Source of the DNA: CBDBIG01 sp965205845 [NCBI: bacterium]
Lineage (GTDB): Bacteria > SAR324
NCBI GenBank assembly: GCA_965205845.1
Contig: CBDBIG010000003.1
Location: 372,001 to 436,000, forward strand
Reading direction: 5' to 3'
DNA: 64,000 bases
Below the pieces are notes generated by a model. It was not told where the DNA came from, searched no databases, and saw only the letters and a list, made by a program, of their open reading frames with translations. This document shows, one piece after another, positions 18,479-28,811 of this stretch. The position numbers were made by a program, and so were the translations under genes. Every line of letters starts with the position of its first letter. The first letter of the stretch is position 1.

Positions 18479-19783
18479 TTAACCGCGCAAAAAAACGTGC
18501 AAATCCATAACGTTGTTTCTGCTCGGGGGTTCTTGAATCAAGTTTTGCGATTGCTTAAGCAAGGTGTAGGAGTCATTGTTTTCTAATAAGGCCCGATACG
18601 CAAGTTTTTTTTGTTGAACGCGCCGCCAACTCTCCGCATCCACCACCCCTCCCGCCGCATCGGTCGGACCATCATTGGCATCGGATCCAGCGGCTAAAAA
18701 CACATCCTTGCCTCGCAACAAAGGCATCATTTGGGCAGCCAGTTCCTGGCAGCGGCCACCTTTGCCTGTGCCTTTTACCTCCACCGTCGTTTCTCCGCCT
18801 GAAATAAGGCATAACTTGCTGTGTTCACTGTGGTTTGCGCACAGGTTGGTCCAACGCTTCATCAGCAAGGGCAAGGCTTTGGGATTGAGTCCCGTGGTGG
18901 GTTCTTCAACCACATGGGTTCTATATCCCTTGATCTTCGCTGCTTTTTCCACCGCTTGCAGCAAATGACGGTTGGTTCCTATCAAACCATGAAGAGGAGG
19001 GGGAATAAAGGTTTTGGATACAAGCTGCCCTTTTTCCAATTGCTGTCGCAGTATTTCGGGCGTTTTTGACCACAGGCCGCGCGACCGGAGCAGCCCCACC
19101 ACCTTTTGCGCATCAATGGTTTCGGGTTGCGTAAGGCCAGAGCCAATGCTCCCCAGGGAGTCCCCGGGTACATCGGATAGATAAAGCCCAAGGCTTTGTG
19201 CTGGGGCAGCCAAGGCAGCCAATCCACCGCCTTTTAAGCGCGACATCGCCTTTCGCACCGTATTGATTTGGTGGATATCGAGGTTGACTGCGAGCATGCC
19301 TTGGGTCAAGGCTTGTTTTTCAGCCAAGCTGATTCCAGGGATGGGCGCTGGTAACAGGGCAGAAGTACCCCCTGAAATGAGGGCTAGCAAAATGTCGTCC
19401 TTACCCAGGGGCTTTACCAGGGCTTCTAAGCGCCGTGCGGCTTTTTCTCCGGCTTCATCGGGGGTGGGGTGCCCGCATTCTAACTGTTCGAAGGGGGGAG
19501 AATCTAAGCCAAACCCGTATTTGGTAACGATAAGACCCGTTTTAATGGCAGAGCCTAAAATAGACTGCGCTTGCTTGGCCATTGGTGCTGCGGCTTTTCC
19601 TACAGCCACCACGCATACCTGTCCTGGGGCAGGAAGCAAAACGCGTTCACGCCGATCTAAAAAATGGCACGTAATGGCGTTTTTTTCATAGTGAAGGGCA
19701 TTGTTTACCAGCAATTCGGGTGTAACGCTTTGTAAACCCGCCCGATACAGTTCTAATGCTTCCTTACGCAACGGTTTACTCAT
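18479..19783 (-). CDS. gckA: Glycerate 2-kinase (MOFRL family)
   Basis: A 434-aa class II glycerate kinase, which phosphorylates D-glycerate to 2-phosphoglycerate and so joins glyoxylate/serine metabolism to glycolysis. Recognisable parts are the N-terminal domain with GKAAAPMAKQAQSILGSAIK, the LLALISGGTSALLPAPIPGI nucleotide-binding segment, and the C-terminal MOFRL domain with CLISGGETTVEVKGTGKGGR followed by CQELAAQM and AAGSDANDGPTDAAGGVVD. ATG at 19783 overlaps the end of the upstream flippase-like gene by 8 bp, implying translational coupling. Confidence 0.92.
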   Translation of the reverse strand: MSKPLRKEALELYRAGLQSVTPELLVNNALHYEKNAITCHFLDRRERVLLPAPGQVCVVAVGKAAAPMAKQAQSILGSAIKTGLIVTKYGFGLDSPPFEQLECGHPTPDEAGEKAARRLEALVKPLGKDDILLALISGGTSALLPAPIPGISLAEKQALTQGMLAVNLDIHQINTVRKAMSRLKGGGLAALAAPAQSLGLYLSDVPGDSLGSIGSGLTQPETIDAQKVVGLLRSRGLWSKTPEILRQQLEKGQLVSKTFIPPPLHGLIGTNRHLLQAVEKAAKIKGYRTHVVEEPTTGLNPKALPLLMKRWTNLCANHSEHSKLCLISGGETTVEVKGTGKGGRCQELAAQMMPLLRGKDVFLAAGSDANDGPTDAAGGVVDAESWRRVQQKKLAYRALLENNDSYTLLKQSQNLIQEPPSRNNVMDLHVFLRG

Positions 19784-20837
19784 GGTTTTTGGGTCTTTTC
19801 TCCTTTGGTATTGAGACGTTAGAGGTTACCCGCGGCCAAGAAAAACTCATGGCCCCCAGCGCGACGAGACCCATGCTAACCGACATGGCAAAATACACAG
19901 CCGTGTAAGCCAAGCTTGCCGCCAATGCAGCCGATTTTGCAGCCCCAAAAGGGGCCAAAGCCAACCAAAACCCAGCCTGCACGGGGCCCAGTTGGGCGGG
20001 TGCGCTGGGAAAAATGACGGCAATCGACAGCACACCCACCACAATCAACCCAGCCCCAAAGGACAGGGGAATCCCCAATTGAGATAGCAAAATGCTAATC
20101 ACGCTCGCATTGAGCAGCCAGCGTAAAGTCCCCCACAACAAAACTTGCGCTGTGCTCCAATAGGATTTCATCGACGAAAAACCAACGATCAACTGGAGCA
20201 AAAAAGGCAGCAAAATCTGCTGGATGCGTGCGGGTAAAAACGCGAGGGCATGCCTTCCGATGCGCTCAAGGGTGTGGGTAAAAAAGACCAGCAGCAACAA
20301 CAACAACCCTAAAGCCACGATGATCCCAATTAAAAAGGGCTGTATCGTTAAAAAAGGGGCCGGGATGGGGTGTACCATCAAAAACCCAAAGAGTGCCAGG
20401 CAGCAAACGATGAATAAATTGGTTAAATGCTCCACCCCGACGGTGGTTAAAACCGCTGTGGTCGACTGGGCGTAGCGTTTTGCGAGCACCAGAGACCGCA
20501 CAACATCCCCAGAGCGTGCGGGGAGAACAAAGTTAGCACCCAAACCAATGAGCATGGGACCCGCGGCTTGCCAAAAAGAAAAGTTGCGACTGGGGCGCAA
20601 CAAAATACGCCAACGCTGAACATACAACCCGTATTCGAGCAAAACCAATCCACCCAGGAAGAGGGTGGTTTGCCAAGGAAACCCGAGGAGATCCCTTTTA
20701 AGGGTCTGGAAGTCCACCCCGCGAAAAGCGAACACCAACAACACGCCGCTAAACACAAAGGCAAAAGCCAATATCAAAACGCGGCGCACCCAGGTAATCC
20801 TTTTTTTTGATTTTTTATGTTCGAGGATACCCAACAA
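19776..20837 (-). CDS. Lysylphosphatidylglycerol synthase/flippase-type membrane protein (UPF0104)
   Basis: An approximately 350-aa membrane protein with eight or so hydrophobic helices and the family stretch GANFVLPARSGDVVRSLVLA followed by KRYAQSTTAVL, which matches the transmembrane domain of MprF-like and AglD-like proteins. The role is unknown; related domains flip modified lipids. The longest frame starts at a TTG at 20837; a GTG at 20789 with AAGGAT eight bases upstream is an alternative start. It overlaps the glycerate kinase gene by 8 bp. Confidence 0.8.
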   Translation of the reverse strand: MLGILEHKKSKKRITWVRRVLILAFAFVFSGVLLVFAFRGVDFQTLKRDLLGFPWQTTLFLGGLVLLEYGLYVQRWRILLRPSRNFSFWQAAGPMLIGLGANFVLPARSGDVVRSLVLAKRYAQSTTAVLTTVGVEHLTNLFIVCCLALFGFLMVHPIPAPFLTIQPFLIGIIVALGLLLLLLVFFTHTLERIGRHALAFLPARIQQILLPFLLQLIVGFSSMKSYWSTAQVLLWGTLRWLLNASVISILLSQLGIPLSFGAGLIVVGVLSIAVIFPSAPAQLGPVQAGFWLALAPFGAAKSAALAASLAYTAVYFAMSVSMGLVALGAMSFSWPRVTSNVSIPKEKRPKNHE

Positions 20838-20862
20838 ACACCCGAATAGTTACGGGCCTACA

Positions 20863-21190
20863 AAAAGCCAAGGGCAAGCACCCCCCGTCCTAAGCTGCTT
20901 AGGTGTGCTTGTGGCGTCAGGTATTGGTGAATGGCAAGGGCTGCATCGCGCCCTTCTTGCAGTAGCCCACACCACCAGCGAGGCACCACGGGCACAAATC
21001 CCCTGCCACAAAAACCCACAAAACCAAACCGGGCACTAAAAGCCAAGGGCAAGCACCCCCCGTCCTAAGCTGCTTAGGTGTGCTTGTGGCGTCAGGTATT
21101 GGTGAATGGCAAGGGCTGCATCGCGCCCTTCTTGAATAGCCCACACCACCAGCGAGGCACCACGGGCACAATCCCCTGCCACAAAAACCC
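20863..21190. repeat. 175-bp tandem duplication of the gltD 3' end
   Basis: Copy B (21038-21190) is the true end of gltD; copy A (20863-21037) is a downstream duplicate. Copy A has small indels (cttgcagtag versus cttgaatag; cacaaatcccc versus cacaatcccc) and so has drifted, indicating an older event than the meaB duplication. Each copy holds a perfect inverted repeat, cctaagctgcttagg. Confidence 0.92.
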
Positions 21191-22475
21191 CTTGGATGTT
21201 AGTCATGTAATGGTTATCGTGCTCCACATTCCCTCGAGGGGTTAACTGCACATCCAGGGTTTCCAAGAGCCCTTCGCGCACTGGCCCCAAAAATCCCATG
21301 GCTAAAATAACCATATCTACGGGCAAAGAAAACGCCTTGTCTGAGAGTTCCTTCATGCTCGTGGGTGCACCGTTGGTCAATTCCCAAGCCAATTCCACCC
21401 CATCCAAGCGGTTTAGCTCCCCGTTTTGACCTTGCAAACTTTTGGTTAACGCCGACCACTTGCGAATGCCGCCTTCCTCGTGAGAGGTTCCCACCTTTGG
21501 GGTTTTAGGCTTGGGCATAATTTCCAACTGATGCACCTCACGCGCACCCTGACGGTGGGTGGTCCCTAAGCAGTCTGCACCCGTATCCCCACCACCTAAA
21601 ATAATCACCCGCTTGTCGGTGGCTAAAATCGCTTGCTCTGTTGGGATAACATCGCCATAATTTCGACGGTTTTGTTGGGTTAGGTAGTCCATGGCCAAGT
21701 GCACGCCTCTTAGGCTACGCCCTTGGACATCCGCAGCAAAGTGGCGCGCACGTTCGGCACCCGTTGCCAATAATACGGCATCGTAGTCTTGGCGCAGTTG
21801 CTCAGCGCTATAGTTTTTGCCAACATGAACGCCCATCTGAAAGCGCACGCCCTCGGCTTCTAATTGCTTTACACGGCGTTGCACCAACGATTGCTCAAGT
21901 TTAAAATTGGGAATGCCATAGGTTAGCAACCCACCTAGACGGTCATTTTTCTCAAATACCACCACCTCATATCCCAACCTTGCCAAGCCTTGTGCCCCTG
22001 CAAGTCCTGCGGGACCCGATCCAATAACGGCCACTTTTTTATCCATTTTTTGAAGGGCGGGTTGGGGGTGCACCCAACCTTGTTCAAAGGCTCTATCAGC
22101 GATTGATTTTTCAATGCTTTTAATGCTTACAGGGTCATCAATAATGCCCAATACGCAAGCATCCTCACACGGCGCAGGGCATACCCGCCCTGTCACTTCA
22201 GGAAAGGCATTGGTCCTGTGCAATTCTTGACTGGCCTGTTTCCAATGCCCCCCCATCACCAGGTCGTTCCAATCGGGAATCAAATTCCCCAAAGGGCAGC
22301 CGTTTCCACCGTGGCATGTGGGCACGCCGCAGTCCATGCAACGTGCACCTTGCTCTTTGAGCAGGGCTACGGGCACATCGAGTTCAAATTCTCTGTAGTC
22401 CTTTAAGCGCGCATCCACTCGGCGGCGCACTAACACGTTGCGTGTATACTCCAAAAATCCGGTTGGTTTGCCCAT
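21036..22475 (-). CDS. gltD: Glutamate synthase small subunit
   Basis: GltD (about 479 aa) is the NADPH-dehydrogenase subunit of GOGAT, passing electrons to GltB through Fe-S clusters and FAD. The N-terminal cysteine clusters (CMDCGVPTCHGGNGCPLGNL and CPAPCEDACVLG) bind 4Fe-4S; GSGPAGLAGAQGLARLGYEV is the FAD dinucleotide motif and VIILGGGDTGADCLGT the NADPH motif. I chose the ATG at 22475 (MGKPTGFLEY) over the GTG at 22484. The C-terminal 12 residues lie in duplicated sequence. gltB is 70 bp upstream on the same strand. Confidence 0.96.
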   Translation of the reverse strand: MGKPTGFLEYTRNVLVRRRVDARLKDYREFELDVPVALLKEQGARCMDCGVPTCHGGNGCPLGNLIPDWNDLVMGGHWKQASQELHRTNAFPEVTGRVCPAPCEDACVLGIIDDPVSIKSIEKSIADRAFEQGWVHPQPALQKMDKKVAVIGSGPAGLAGAQGLARLGYEVVVFEKNDRLGGLLTYGIPNFKLEQSLVQRRVKQLEAEGVRFQMGVHVGKNYSAEQLRQDYDAVLLATGAERARHFAADVQGRSLRGVHLAMDYLTQQNRRNYGDVIPTEQAILATDKRVIILGGGDTGADCLGTTHRQGAREVHQLEIMPKPKTPKVGTSHEEGGIRKWSALTKSLQGQNGELNRLDGVELAWELTNGAPTSMKELSDKAFSLPVDMVILAMGFLGPVREGLLETLDVQLTPRGNVEHDNHYMTNIQGVFVAGDCARGASLVVWAIQEGRDAALAIHQYLTPQAHLSSLGRGVLALGF

Positions 22476-22554
22476 AGATACCACGTTGCTCTGTCGTCAA
22501 AATAAGAGATGTATTTGTTTTGGAGGCACTTTTTAAGTTAGCGTCGCGTACGCG

Positions 22555-25500
22555 TTAAGCAATTTTACGCTTGGCTTTTTGGGTTTCTAAAACGCGCTTA
22601 TAGTCAATGGGCATGACCTTCACAAAGGGCACGACCACTTCGTGCCACGCTTGCAGGAGCTCTCCCGCTTTATACGAACCCGTTAAGTGTCGATGCATTA
22701 TCAGCAATTCGTGAATCGTCGTTTTATCCTCTTCGGTTAGGGTTTCGAGCAACACGCTTCCCATGTTGCAGCGTGGCGCAAAGGTTTGCTTTTCATCAAG
22801 CACATAGGCAATGCCTCCTGACATACCCGCCGCAAAATTGCGCCCCGTTTCACCCAAAACCAACACAATGCCCCCTGTCATATACTCGCAACCATGATCG
22901 CCAACCCCTTCGACCACGGTGTTGGCACCGCTATTTCGTACCGAAAAACGCTCCCCGGCAAGGCCATTAAAGAAGGCCCTTCCACCGGTAGCACCATATA
23001 GGGCTACATTCCCAATAATCATGTTGCTTCCAGGGTCAAAGGTTGCCTTAGGTGAGGGGCGCACCGCCACCAAACCACCGCTCAGACCTTTGCACACATA
23101 ATCATTGCCTTCACCTACCAAGGTAAGGGAAACCCCGCGGGGTAAAAAAGCCCCAAAACTTTGACCAGCAGTGCCCTGAAAGCAAACTTGAATGGTATTG
23201 TCTGCCAAGCCTTTAGCCCCATAACGGCGACTGATCTCAGAGCCCAGCATCGTACCCGTGGCAAGGTTGGTGTTGTGAATGGGGAGGTCTATTTTCACAG
23301 ATTGTTGTTTTTCAAGGGCTGGCTTGGCCAGGCGAATCAGTTCAACATCGAGCACATCTCCAAGGGCATGCTGTTGCACCTCGATGCGATGCCTTGGCAC
23401 ACCCCTCCCGACCTTTGGCGTGGCTAAAATAGGGGATACATCAACCCCTTTGGCCTTCCAATGTGTAATCGCTTGGCGCACGTTTAGGCATTCCGTCTGT
23501 CCAACCATCTCATCAAAACTGCGAAAGCCCATCTCGGCCATCCATTGGCGGACCTCCCTCGCAACAAACTCAAAATAGCGGGTAACATGTTTGGGGTCTC
23601 CGCGATAGTTTTTGCGTAAAACCTCATCTTGGGTGGCAATACCCACAGGGCAGGTGTTTAAATGGCACACGCGCATCATCATGCACCCAAGGCTTATCAA
23701 GGGCAATATCGAAAAGCCAAATTCTTCGGCCCCCAACAGCGCTGCCACCACCACATCGCGCCCCGTTTTAAGTTGTCCGTCAGTTTGCAAGCGCACCCTG
23801 CCGCGCAGGCCGTTTAAGCGCAAGGTTTGCTGGGTTTCAGCCAAACCCAGTTCCCAAGGGGAACCCGCATGTTGAATCGAACTCAACGGCGAGGCACCTG
23901 TACCGCCCTCATGCCCGCTGATTAAGATAATATCGGCCTTGGCTTTGGCCACCCCTGCTGCAACCGTTCCGACACCCGCTTCCGACACCAGCTTAACCGA
24001 GACATCAGCCTTGGGGTTGGCATTTTTGAGATCAAAAATGAGTTGTTTAAGGTCTTCAATCGAATAAATATCATGGTGTGGTGGGGGCGAAATGAGCCCT
24101 ACCCCGGGCGTAGTAAAGCGGATTGACCCAATGTATTCATTCACCTTATGCCCTGGCAACTGCCCACCCTCACCGGGTTTTGCACCCTGGGCGATTTTAA
24201 TTTGGAGTTCTTTGGCATTCACTAAATAGTGACTGTTTACCCCAAAACGCCCTGAGGCTACCTGCTTAATGTAACTGTTGCGGCTATCTCCATTGGCATT
24301 TGGCGTAAAGCGCACGGGGTCTTCCCCCCCCTCACCCGTGTTGCTTTTGCCCCCCAAACGATTCATGGCAATTGCCAGATCTTCATGAACCTCACGGCTA
24401 ATTGACCCCAAGGACATGGCTCCCGTACAAAAACGGGCCGTAATGCGCTTCACGCCTTCCACTTCTTCAAGGGGAATAGGGTTCTTTTTTAGGGTAAACA
24501 AGGCCCTCAATGCGCCAATTTGTTCCTCGTTTTCGTCCACCAATTTGGAAAAACGCTGGTAGTGGGCAAAACTATTTGTACGCACCGCCACCTGTAAATT
24601 GTGCAAAATGCCAGGATTAATGGCGTGATGCTCCCCATTGCGCCTAAATTGATACTGCCCCCCCACTTGCAAACTGGGGTTTGCCACACCACCACCAAGG
24701 TCGAAGGCATCGCGATGGCGTTTGAGGGCTTCGGCACACAGACCCGTAAAACCCACCCCACCAATGGGCGAATGGGTGCCTGGAAAATAGCACTCAACCA
24801 CCTCTTTGCTCAAACCAAGGCAGTCAAAAATTTGGGCTCCCACATAGCTTTGTAGGGTAGAAATGCCCATTTTAGAAAAAACCTTTAACAAGCCTTTTTC
24901 CACGGCCTTAAAATAGTGTTGCTGGGCTGTGCGTTCTTTTTTTGCCGACACAGCGGGCGTGTCTTCCTCGCCGTTGCCAGGCCGACCCATCAATGCCATT
25001 TGGCGTACACTGCAAAGGCACAAATACGGATTGACCGCATTGGCACCATAACCAAATAAGACAGCGTAGTGGTGTATTTCGCGAGGCTCGCCACTTTCAA
25101 TAACCAAAGCAACCCCTAAGCGCAAAGACTGGCGAATAAGGTGGTGATGCACGGCTGCGCAGGCCAACAAACTGGGTAGCGGGGCATGGGTCGCGCTTAC
25201 TCCGCGATCCGATAGCGTTAAGATATTTACCCCAGCACGTACGGCAGCCTCGCTGTCTTTGCAGAGCATCTTTAAGGCTTTTTGCATTCCTTCTGGGCCA
25301 TTGCTGGCCACAAATAGTGTGCTTAACACACAGCCCTTAAACCCCCGTGTATCAACCGCTTGTAGCCGCGATACATCGGCATTGGTGAGCAAAGGCGTAT
25401 CCAATTTGAGCACATCATCATCATTCATGCCTAAATCGGATAAGTCGGCTTTTGGCGCAATCAGCCCCACCAAAGACATCACGAGCTCTTCGCGAATGGG

Positions 25501-27090
25501 ATCAATGGCTGGGTTAGTAACCTGTGCAAAATTTTGCTTAAAATAGTTAAACAGCAGCTTGCTTTCCTGGGACAACACGGCGATTGGGGCGTCGTTACCC
25601 ATCGAACCAATGGGTTCTATCCCTTGTTGCGCCATCGGACCGACCAGCAGTCGCAGGTCTTCTTTGGTATAGCCAAAGCTTTGTTGTAGGCGCAGTAGCA
25701 TACCATCATCAAGTTGTGGGGGCTGAGTATTCCCTGGGGGCAGGTCATGCAAATGAACGATGTGTTTCTTGACCCAACCCTCATAATCGTGGGCTTGGGT
25801 TAAGTGCGCTTTCATATCCTCATCTTCAAGGACCCGTCCCCGCTCTAAATCAAGCAAAAACACCCGCCCTGGTTGCAAACGCAAATTACGCGCAATGTTC
25901 TCGGGGGCAACAGGGAGTACACCCGTTTCAGAAGCGCACACCACCATGCCATCTTTACAAATGGTAATTCGCCCTGGGCGCAAACCATTGCGATCTAGGG
26001 TAGCACCCACAACGCGCCCGTCGGAAAAATGGATGCACGCAGGACCGTCCCAAGGCTCTAACAAACTGGCATGGTATTCATAAAAAGCCGCACGGTCAGC
26101 AGACATATGCTGGTTTCCGTCCCATGCCTCAGGAATCATCATCACCATACAATGGGCTAAATCGCGACCCGTATGGGTTAAAAAATCGACCGCTTGATCA
26201 AAAATTGCGGAATCGCTGTTGATCGAGGTAAAAATAGGGCGCAAATCGGCCATTTCTTGGCTGCTATACGCATCGCTTTGCAAGGAGGCCTCGCGGGCTT
26301 GCATCCAATTGCGATTTCCCCGAATGGTGTTAATTTCACCATTATGCGCTAAATTACGAAACGGCTGGGACAACTCCCAACTGGGAAATGTGTTGGTGCT
26401 AAACCTTGCATGGACCAGTGCCAGTGCCGATTGCATGCGCGGGTTGCTAAAATCGGCATAAAACCCGCGCAGCTGCAAGGGGGTTAGCATGCCCTTGTAC
26501 ACAATGGTTCGCGAGGAAATGCTGGGAGCATAAAAGGGGATTTTTTGGGATACACACGCTTTTTCAATCCGTTTGCGCAGTAAGTAAAGGCGTTGCTCGA
26601 GCACTTCACCTTTCAAATGGTTTTCCAAACCTGCTAAAAACACTTGGCAAATAAAAGGCCTGGTGTCCCGTGAATTCGCCCCTAGTTCACGAGCATTCAC
26701 CTTAAGATTGCGATACCCCAACACTTGCATGCGGCTTCGTTGGGCACAGTCTTGAATGCATGCTTGGGCTTGCGCACGCAATGCTGCATCTTGCGCCAAA
26801 AAAAGCATGCCCACCCCATAAAAACCCGCATCAGGCAAGGCAAAGCCCAGGTGCTCAGCCCCGTCTGCAAACAACGCATGGGGAATTTGCAACAACATTC
26901 CGGCCCCATCGCCCACATTGACATCTGCACCCACCGCCCCGCGATGCTCCATGTTTTCGAGCATTTTCAGGCCTTGCTCAATGGTTAAGTGAGACGGGCG
27001 ATTATGTGTATAGGCAACAAACCCCACACCACAAGAATCTTTCTCGTATTCTGGGCGGTACAATCCTTGGGGTAGGGGAAAACTGTGCAT
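22555..27090 (-). CDS. gltB: Glutamate synthase large subunit
   Basis: GltB (1511 aa from the ATG at 27090) transfers the glutamine amide to 2-oxoglutarate. The class II amidotransferase nucleophile is the Cys in EKDSCGVGFV near residue 20, to be exposed after propeptide removal. Central FMN/Fe-S domain signatures are visible: GEGGEDPVRFTPNANGDSRN, SGHEGGTGASPLSSIQHAGS and CHLNTCPVGIATQ (3Fe-4S cysteines). The C-terminal beta-helix (GANTVVEGVGDHGCEYMTGG) is complete. An in-frame TTG at 27096 is a less likely start. It forms an operon with gltD. Confidence 0.97.
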   Translation of the reverse strand: MHSFPLPQGLYRPEYEKDSCGVGFVAYTHNRPSHLTIEQGLKMLENMEHRGAVGADVNVGDGAGMLLQIPHALFADGAEHLGFALPDAGFYGVGMLFLAQDAALRAQAQACIQDCAQRSRMQVLGYRNLKVNARELGANSRDTRPFICQVFLAGLENHLKGEVLEQRLYLLRKRIEKACVSQKIPFYAPSISSRTIVYKGMLTPLQLRGFYADFSNPRMQSALALVHARFSTNTFPSWELSQPFRNLAHNGEINTIRGNRNWMQAREASLQSDAYSSQEMADLRPIFTSINSDSAIFDQAVDFLTHTGRDLAHCMVMMIPEAWDGNQHMSADRAAFYEYHASLLEPWDGPACIHFSDGRVVGATLDRNGLRPGRITICKDGMVVCASETGVLPVAPENIARNLRLQPGRVFLLDLERGRVLEDEDMKAHLTQAHDYEGWVKKHIVHLHDLPPGNTQPPQLDDGMLLRLQQSFGYTKEDLRLLVGPMAQQGIEPIGSMGNDAPIAVLSQESKLLFNYFKQNFAQVTNPAIDPIREELVMSLVGLIAPKADLSDLGMNDDDVLKLDTPLLTNADVSRLQAVDTRGFKGCVLSTLFVASNGPEGMQKALKMLCKDSEAAVRAGVNILTLSDRGVSATHAPLPSLLACAAVHHHLIRQSLRLGVALVIESGEPREIHHYAVLFGYGANAVNPYLCLCSVRQMALMGRPGNGEEDTPAVSAKKERTAQQHYFKAVEKGLLKVFSKMGISTLQSYVGAQIFDCLGLSKEVVECYFPGTHSPIGGVGFTGLCAEALKRHRDAFDLGGGVANPSLQVGGQYQFRRNGEHHAINPGILHNLQVAVRTNSFAHYQRFSKLVDENEEQIGALRALFTLKKNPIPLEEVEGVKRITARFCTGAMSLGSISREVHEDLAIAMNRLGGKSNTGEGGEDPVRFTPNANGDSRNSYIKQVASGRFGVNSHYLVNAKELQIKIAQGAKPGEGGQLPGHKVNEYIGSIRFTTPGVGLISPPPHHDIYSIEDLKQLIFDLKNANPKADVSVKLVSEAGVGTVAAGVAKAKADIILISGHEGGTGASPLSSIQHAGSPWELGLAETQQTLRLNGLRGRVRLQTDGQLKTGRDVVVAALLGAEEFGFSILPLISLGCMMMRVCHLNTCPVGIATQDEVLRKNYRGDPKHVTRYFEFVAREVRQWMAEMGFRSFDEMVGQTECLNVRQAITHWKAKGVDVSPILATPKVGRGVPRHRIEVQQHALGDVLDVELIRLAKPALEKQQSVKIDLPIHNTNLATGTMLGSEISRRYGAKGLADNTIQVCFQGTAGQSFGAFLPRGVSLTLVGEGNDYVCKGLSGGLVAVRPSPKATFDPGSNMIIGNVALYGATGGRAFFNGLAGERFSVRNSGANTVVEGVGDHGCEYMTGGIVLVLGETGRNFAAGMSGGIAYVLDEKQTFAPRCNMGSVLLETLTEEDKTTIHELLIMHRHLTGSYKAGELLQAWHEVVVPFVKVMPIDYKRVLETQKAKRKIA

Positions 27091-27236
27091 TATCAAGCGT
27101 GCTTAGGCGTTTTAATAGAGGTTATAAAAAAATATATCTTCGCGCAAAAGAAACGCCCAACGAATGGCAAAACCCGCAGCTGGTAAGGCCCGTGTGCCCT
27201 ACCTATTGGCCAAGCGGTTACACAAGTAGCCCTAAA

Positions 27237-27252
27237 TTGACAAAAATGTCAA
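27237..27252. promoter_or_regulatory. Perfect palindrome TTGACA-N4-TGTCAA upstream of gltB
   Basis: TTGACA aaaa TGTCAA, 147 bp upstream of the gltB start codon. Its symmetry suggests a dimeric regulator's operator; it could also include a -35 element on either strand. No regulator is identified. Confidence 0.4.
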
Positions 27253-27700
27253 GCCTGGGGGTGTTTAGGCCTGGGTGCTTAAACCTTGCTTTTTTGCGTT
27301 TGATAAACGCATCGAGCATGCGTTGCGGCTCCCCGCTATCATAGCATCGGCGAAAGGCATCAACACCTGCTTCGAATACCCTGGGCTACCTAAGGTTCAA
27401 GCCAACTTTCAATGGCTGTAAAAATGCACCTGCTTTGCGACTCGCTATAACCGTTCCCATGGTTTACCCCTTGTAGCCGTCCACATGCTTTGCCACTGGT
27501 CATTCTGGAGCCTATTTATATTGGCATGTTTTGTTGCGTATAAAATTCAATCCCTTTATGGCAATGAATGCTTAGTGTAAACGTTCACATGGTTTTGCAT
27601 CTTCTTTCACATGCTTTGCCACCGTCGGTTTCGCCGTTTAATTTCAAGTGGCACCTTTTTTACCTATCGATTTTACCATCAATCGCTTGCCTTCTTTGTT
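27253..27700. other. Non-coding accessory region with a dispersed repeat
   Basis: No gene is seen. The block 27479-27590, starting ccacatgctttgccactggt, recurs with changes at 35995-36100, and shorter pieces (catgctttgccac) recur around the other Mu remnants. It marks the left edge of the prophage-derived segment. Confidence 0.6.
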
Positions 27701-27885
27701 AGTGATGCTCATCTAAGAACTTGCCTTGCCCTTTAACCGTTGCGAGACTTTCAAAGTCTTCGCTCAACAAAAAAACCTTGCCGTAGTCGTTTTCGTGCCC
27801 GTGGTGGGGCTAAGTCGAGGTAGAAGGGGGTGTTTTTTGCATCGTAGCGGTTGAGCACGTCTTGGCCAAGGTTTGCACTCAAGAT
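27700..27885 (-). pseudogene. D12-class DNA adenine methylase fragment
   Basis: Broken frames encode NRYDAKNTPFYLDLAPPRARK and then a fragment corresponding to LKVSQRLKGKASS. A better copy of the same gene lies at 36170-36490, where GKFLLSINDTPQIRAYFARF is intact; comparison identifies both as Dam-like methylases (YD..TLFYLDPPY region, with DPPY lost). Here the fragment is joined directly to the end of the MuA remnant (KYDARVRILS-ANLGQDVLNR), marking a deletion junction. Confidence 0.65.
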
Positions 27886-28800
27886 GCGCACCCTGGCATC
27901 GTATTTGTGGGCCTTGATTTGCTCGGCTGGCGCGTAAAAAACTACGCTGCTGGCTGGCCTTGGTAATGGGGCTGGCTGCGTAACTTTGTGCAAACACCGC
28001 ATCAAAAGAACGCCCGTTGCACACGCCCCCGGTGCGCCCCGTTTGGGCATTGTGATACCCCATTTGCTGCTCGACCAGAGCGCGAAAGGTGGCAATGGGA
28101 ATCGCTTTTTGCGTGTAATTCCCGGGCTTGATGAGGGAATTGTTGCGTGGGGCTGTTGCCCGTGTATGCGCCTGGGCAGGCGGGATGTTTGGCGATGCTT
28201 TCGCACAGGTCTAAAAAGGCGCGCTCAATCGATTTTGCCTGGCCGTGATAAGGCTGTGCCCAGTGGATGGTGCAGCCCAAAGCCGTGAGCAAACCATAGG
28301 GGGTCTTCTTGCTTTGATTTTAAAGCGAAAGCGCTGGGGGGCGCCCCCTGTCAAGGCCTTGCTGGCGAAGGCGCGCCCGTTGTCGAGCAACACCGCTTGA
28401 GGCACGCCAAAGTCGCGCAAAATGCTTGAAAAGGCAACGCGCACCAGGTCGCTGTTCTCGCTCCGCCCGAGGCGCCAACTGAGGAATTTGCCCCTCGTAA
28501 ATATCTTGCAATGGCCTTTGAGCATGGACTGCAGGGCTTTTTGACCTTTGGCCATTGGGTAAAAACATCAAAGCGGTGGCCATCGCCACAAACGAGGGCC
28601 AAGGCGAAAAGGTCTTTTAAGCAAACGCTTTTGCGAGGGAAATGTGGCATTAAGAGGTGTTGCGCCGCGGCGGGCAAGGGTGCGCACTCAGGTGGGGGAG
28701 CTCGGCCAAAACACGGCGCTTTAAGGTGGGGAGGCTGGGTATGTGCCAGCGATGCAGAGTAGCGGCCTGTTGCAAACGCCTGTAGCCAAGCGTGCGCTGT
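27870..28800 (-). pseudogene. Mu-like transposase A (MuA) pseudogene, remnant 1
   Basis: Reading leftwards in several frames one finds the DDE-core segments of a MuA-type transposase: VCGDGHRFDVFTQWPKVK (first Asp), then VLLDNGRAFASKALTGGAPQ (second Asp), then TIHWAQPYHGQAKSIERAFL followed by DLCESIAKHPACPGAYTGN, then NGRSFDAVFAQSYAASPI. At least three frameshifts break the reading frame, so it cannot be functional. MuA catalyses transposition and replication of Mu phages. Related scraps occur at 34950-35720 and 56830-57360. Confidence 0.85.
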
Positions 28801-28811
28801 CCCAAAAGTAG

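Noticed and set aside
27205-27390. Possible tRNA (gccaagcggtta and cttcgaatacc)
   Set aside because: The two boxes are about 160 bp apart and no acceptor or anticodon stem can be drawn.
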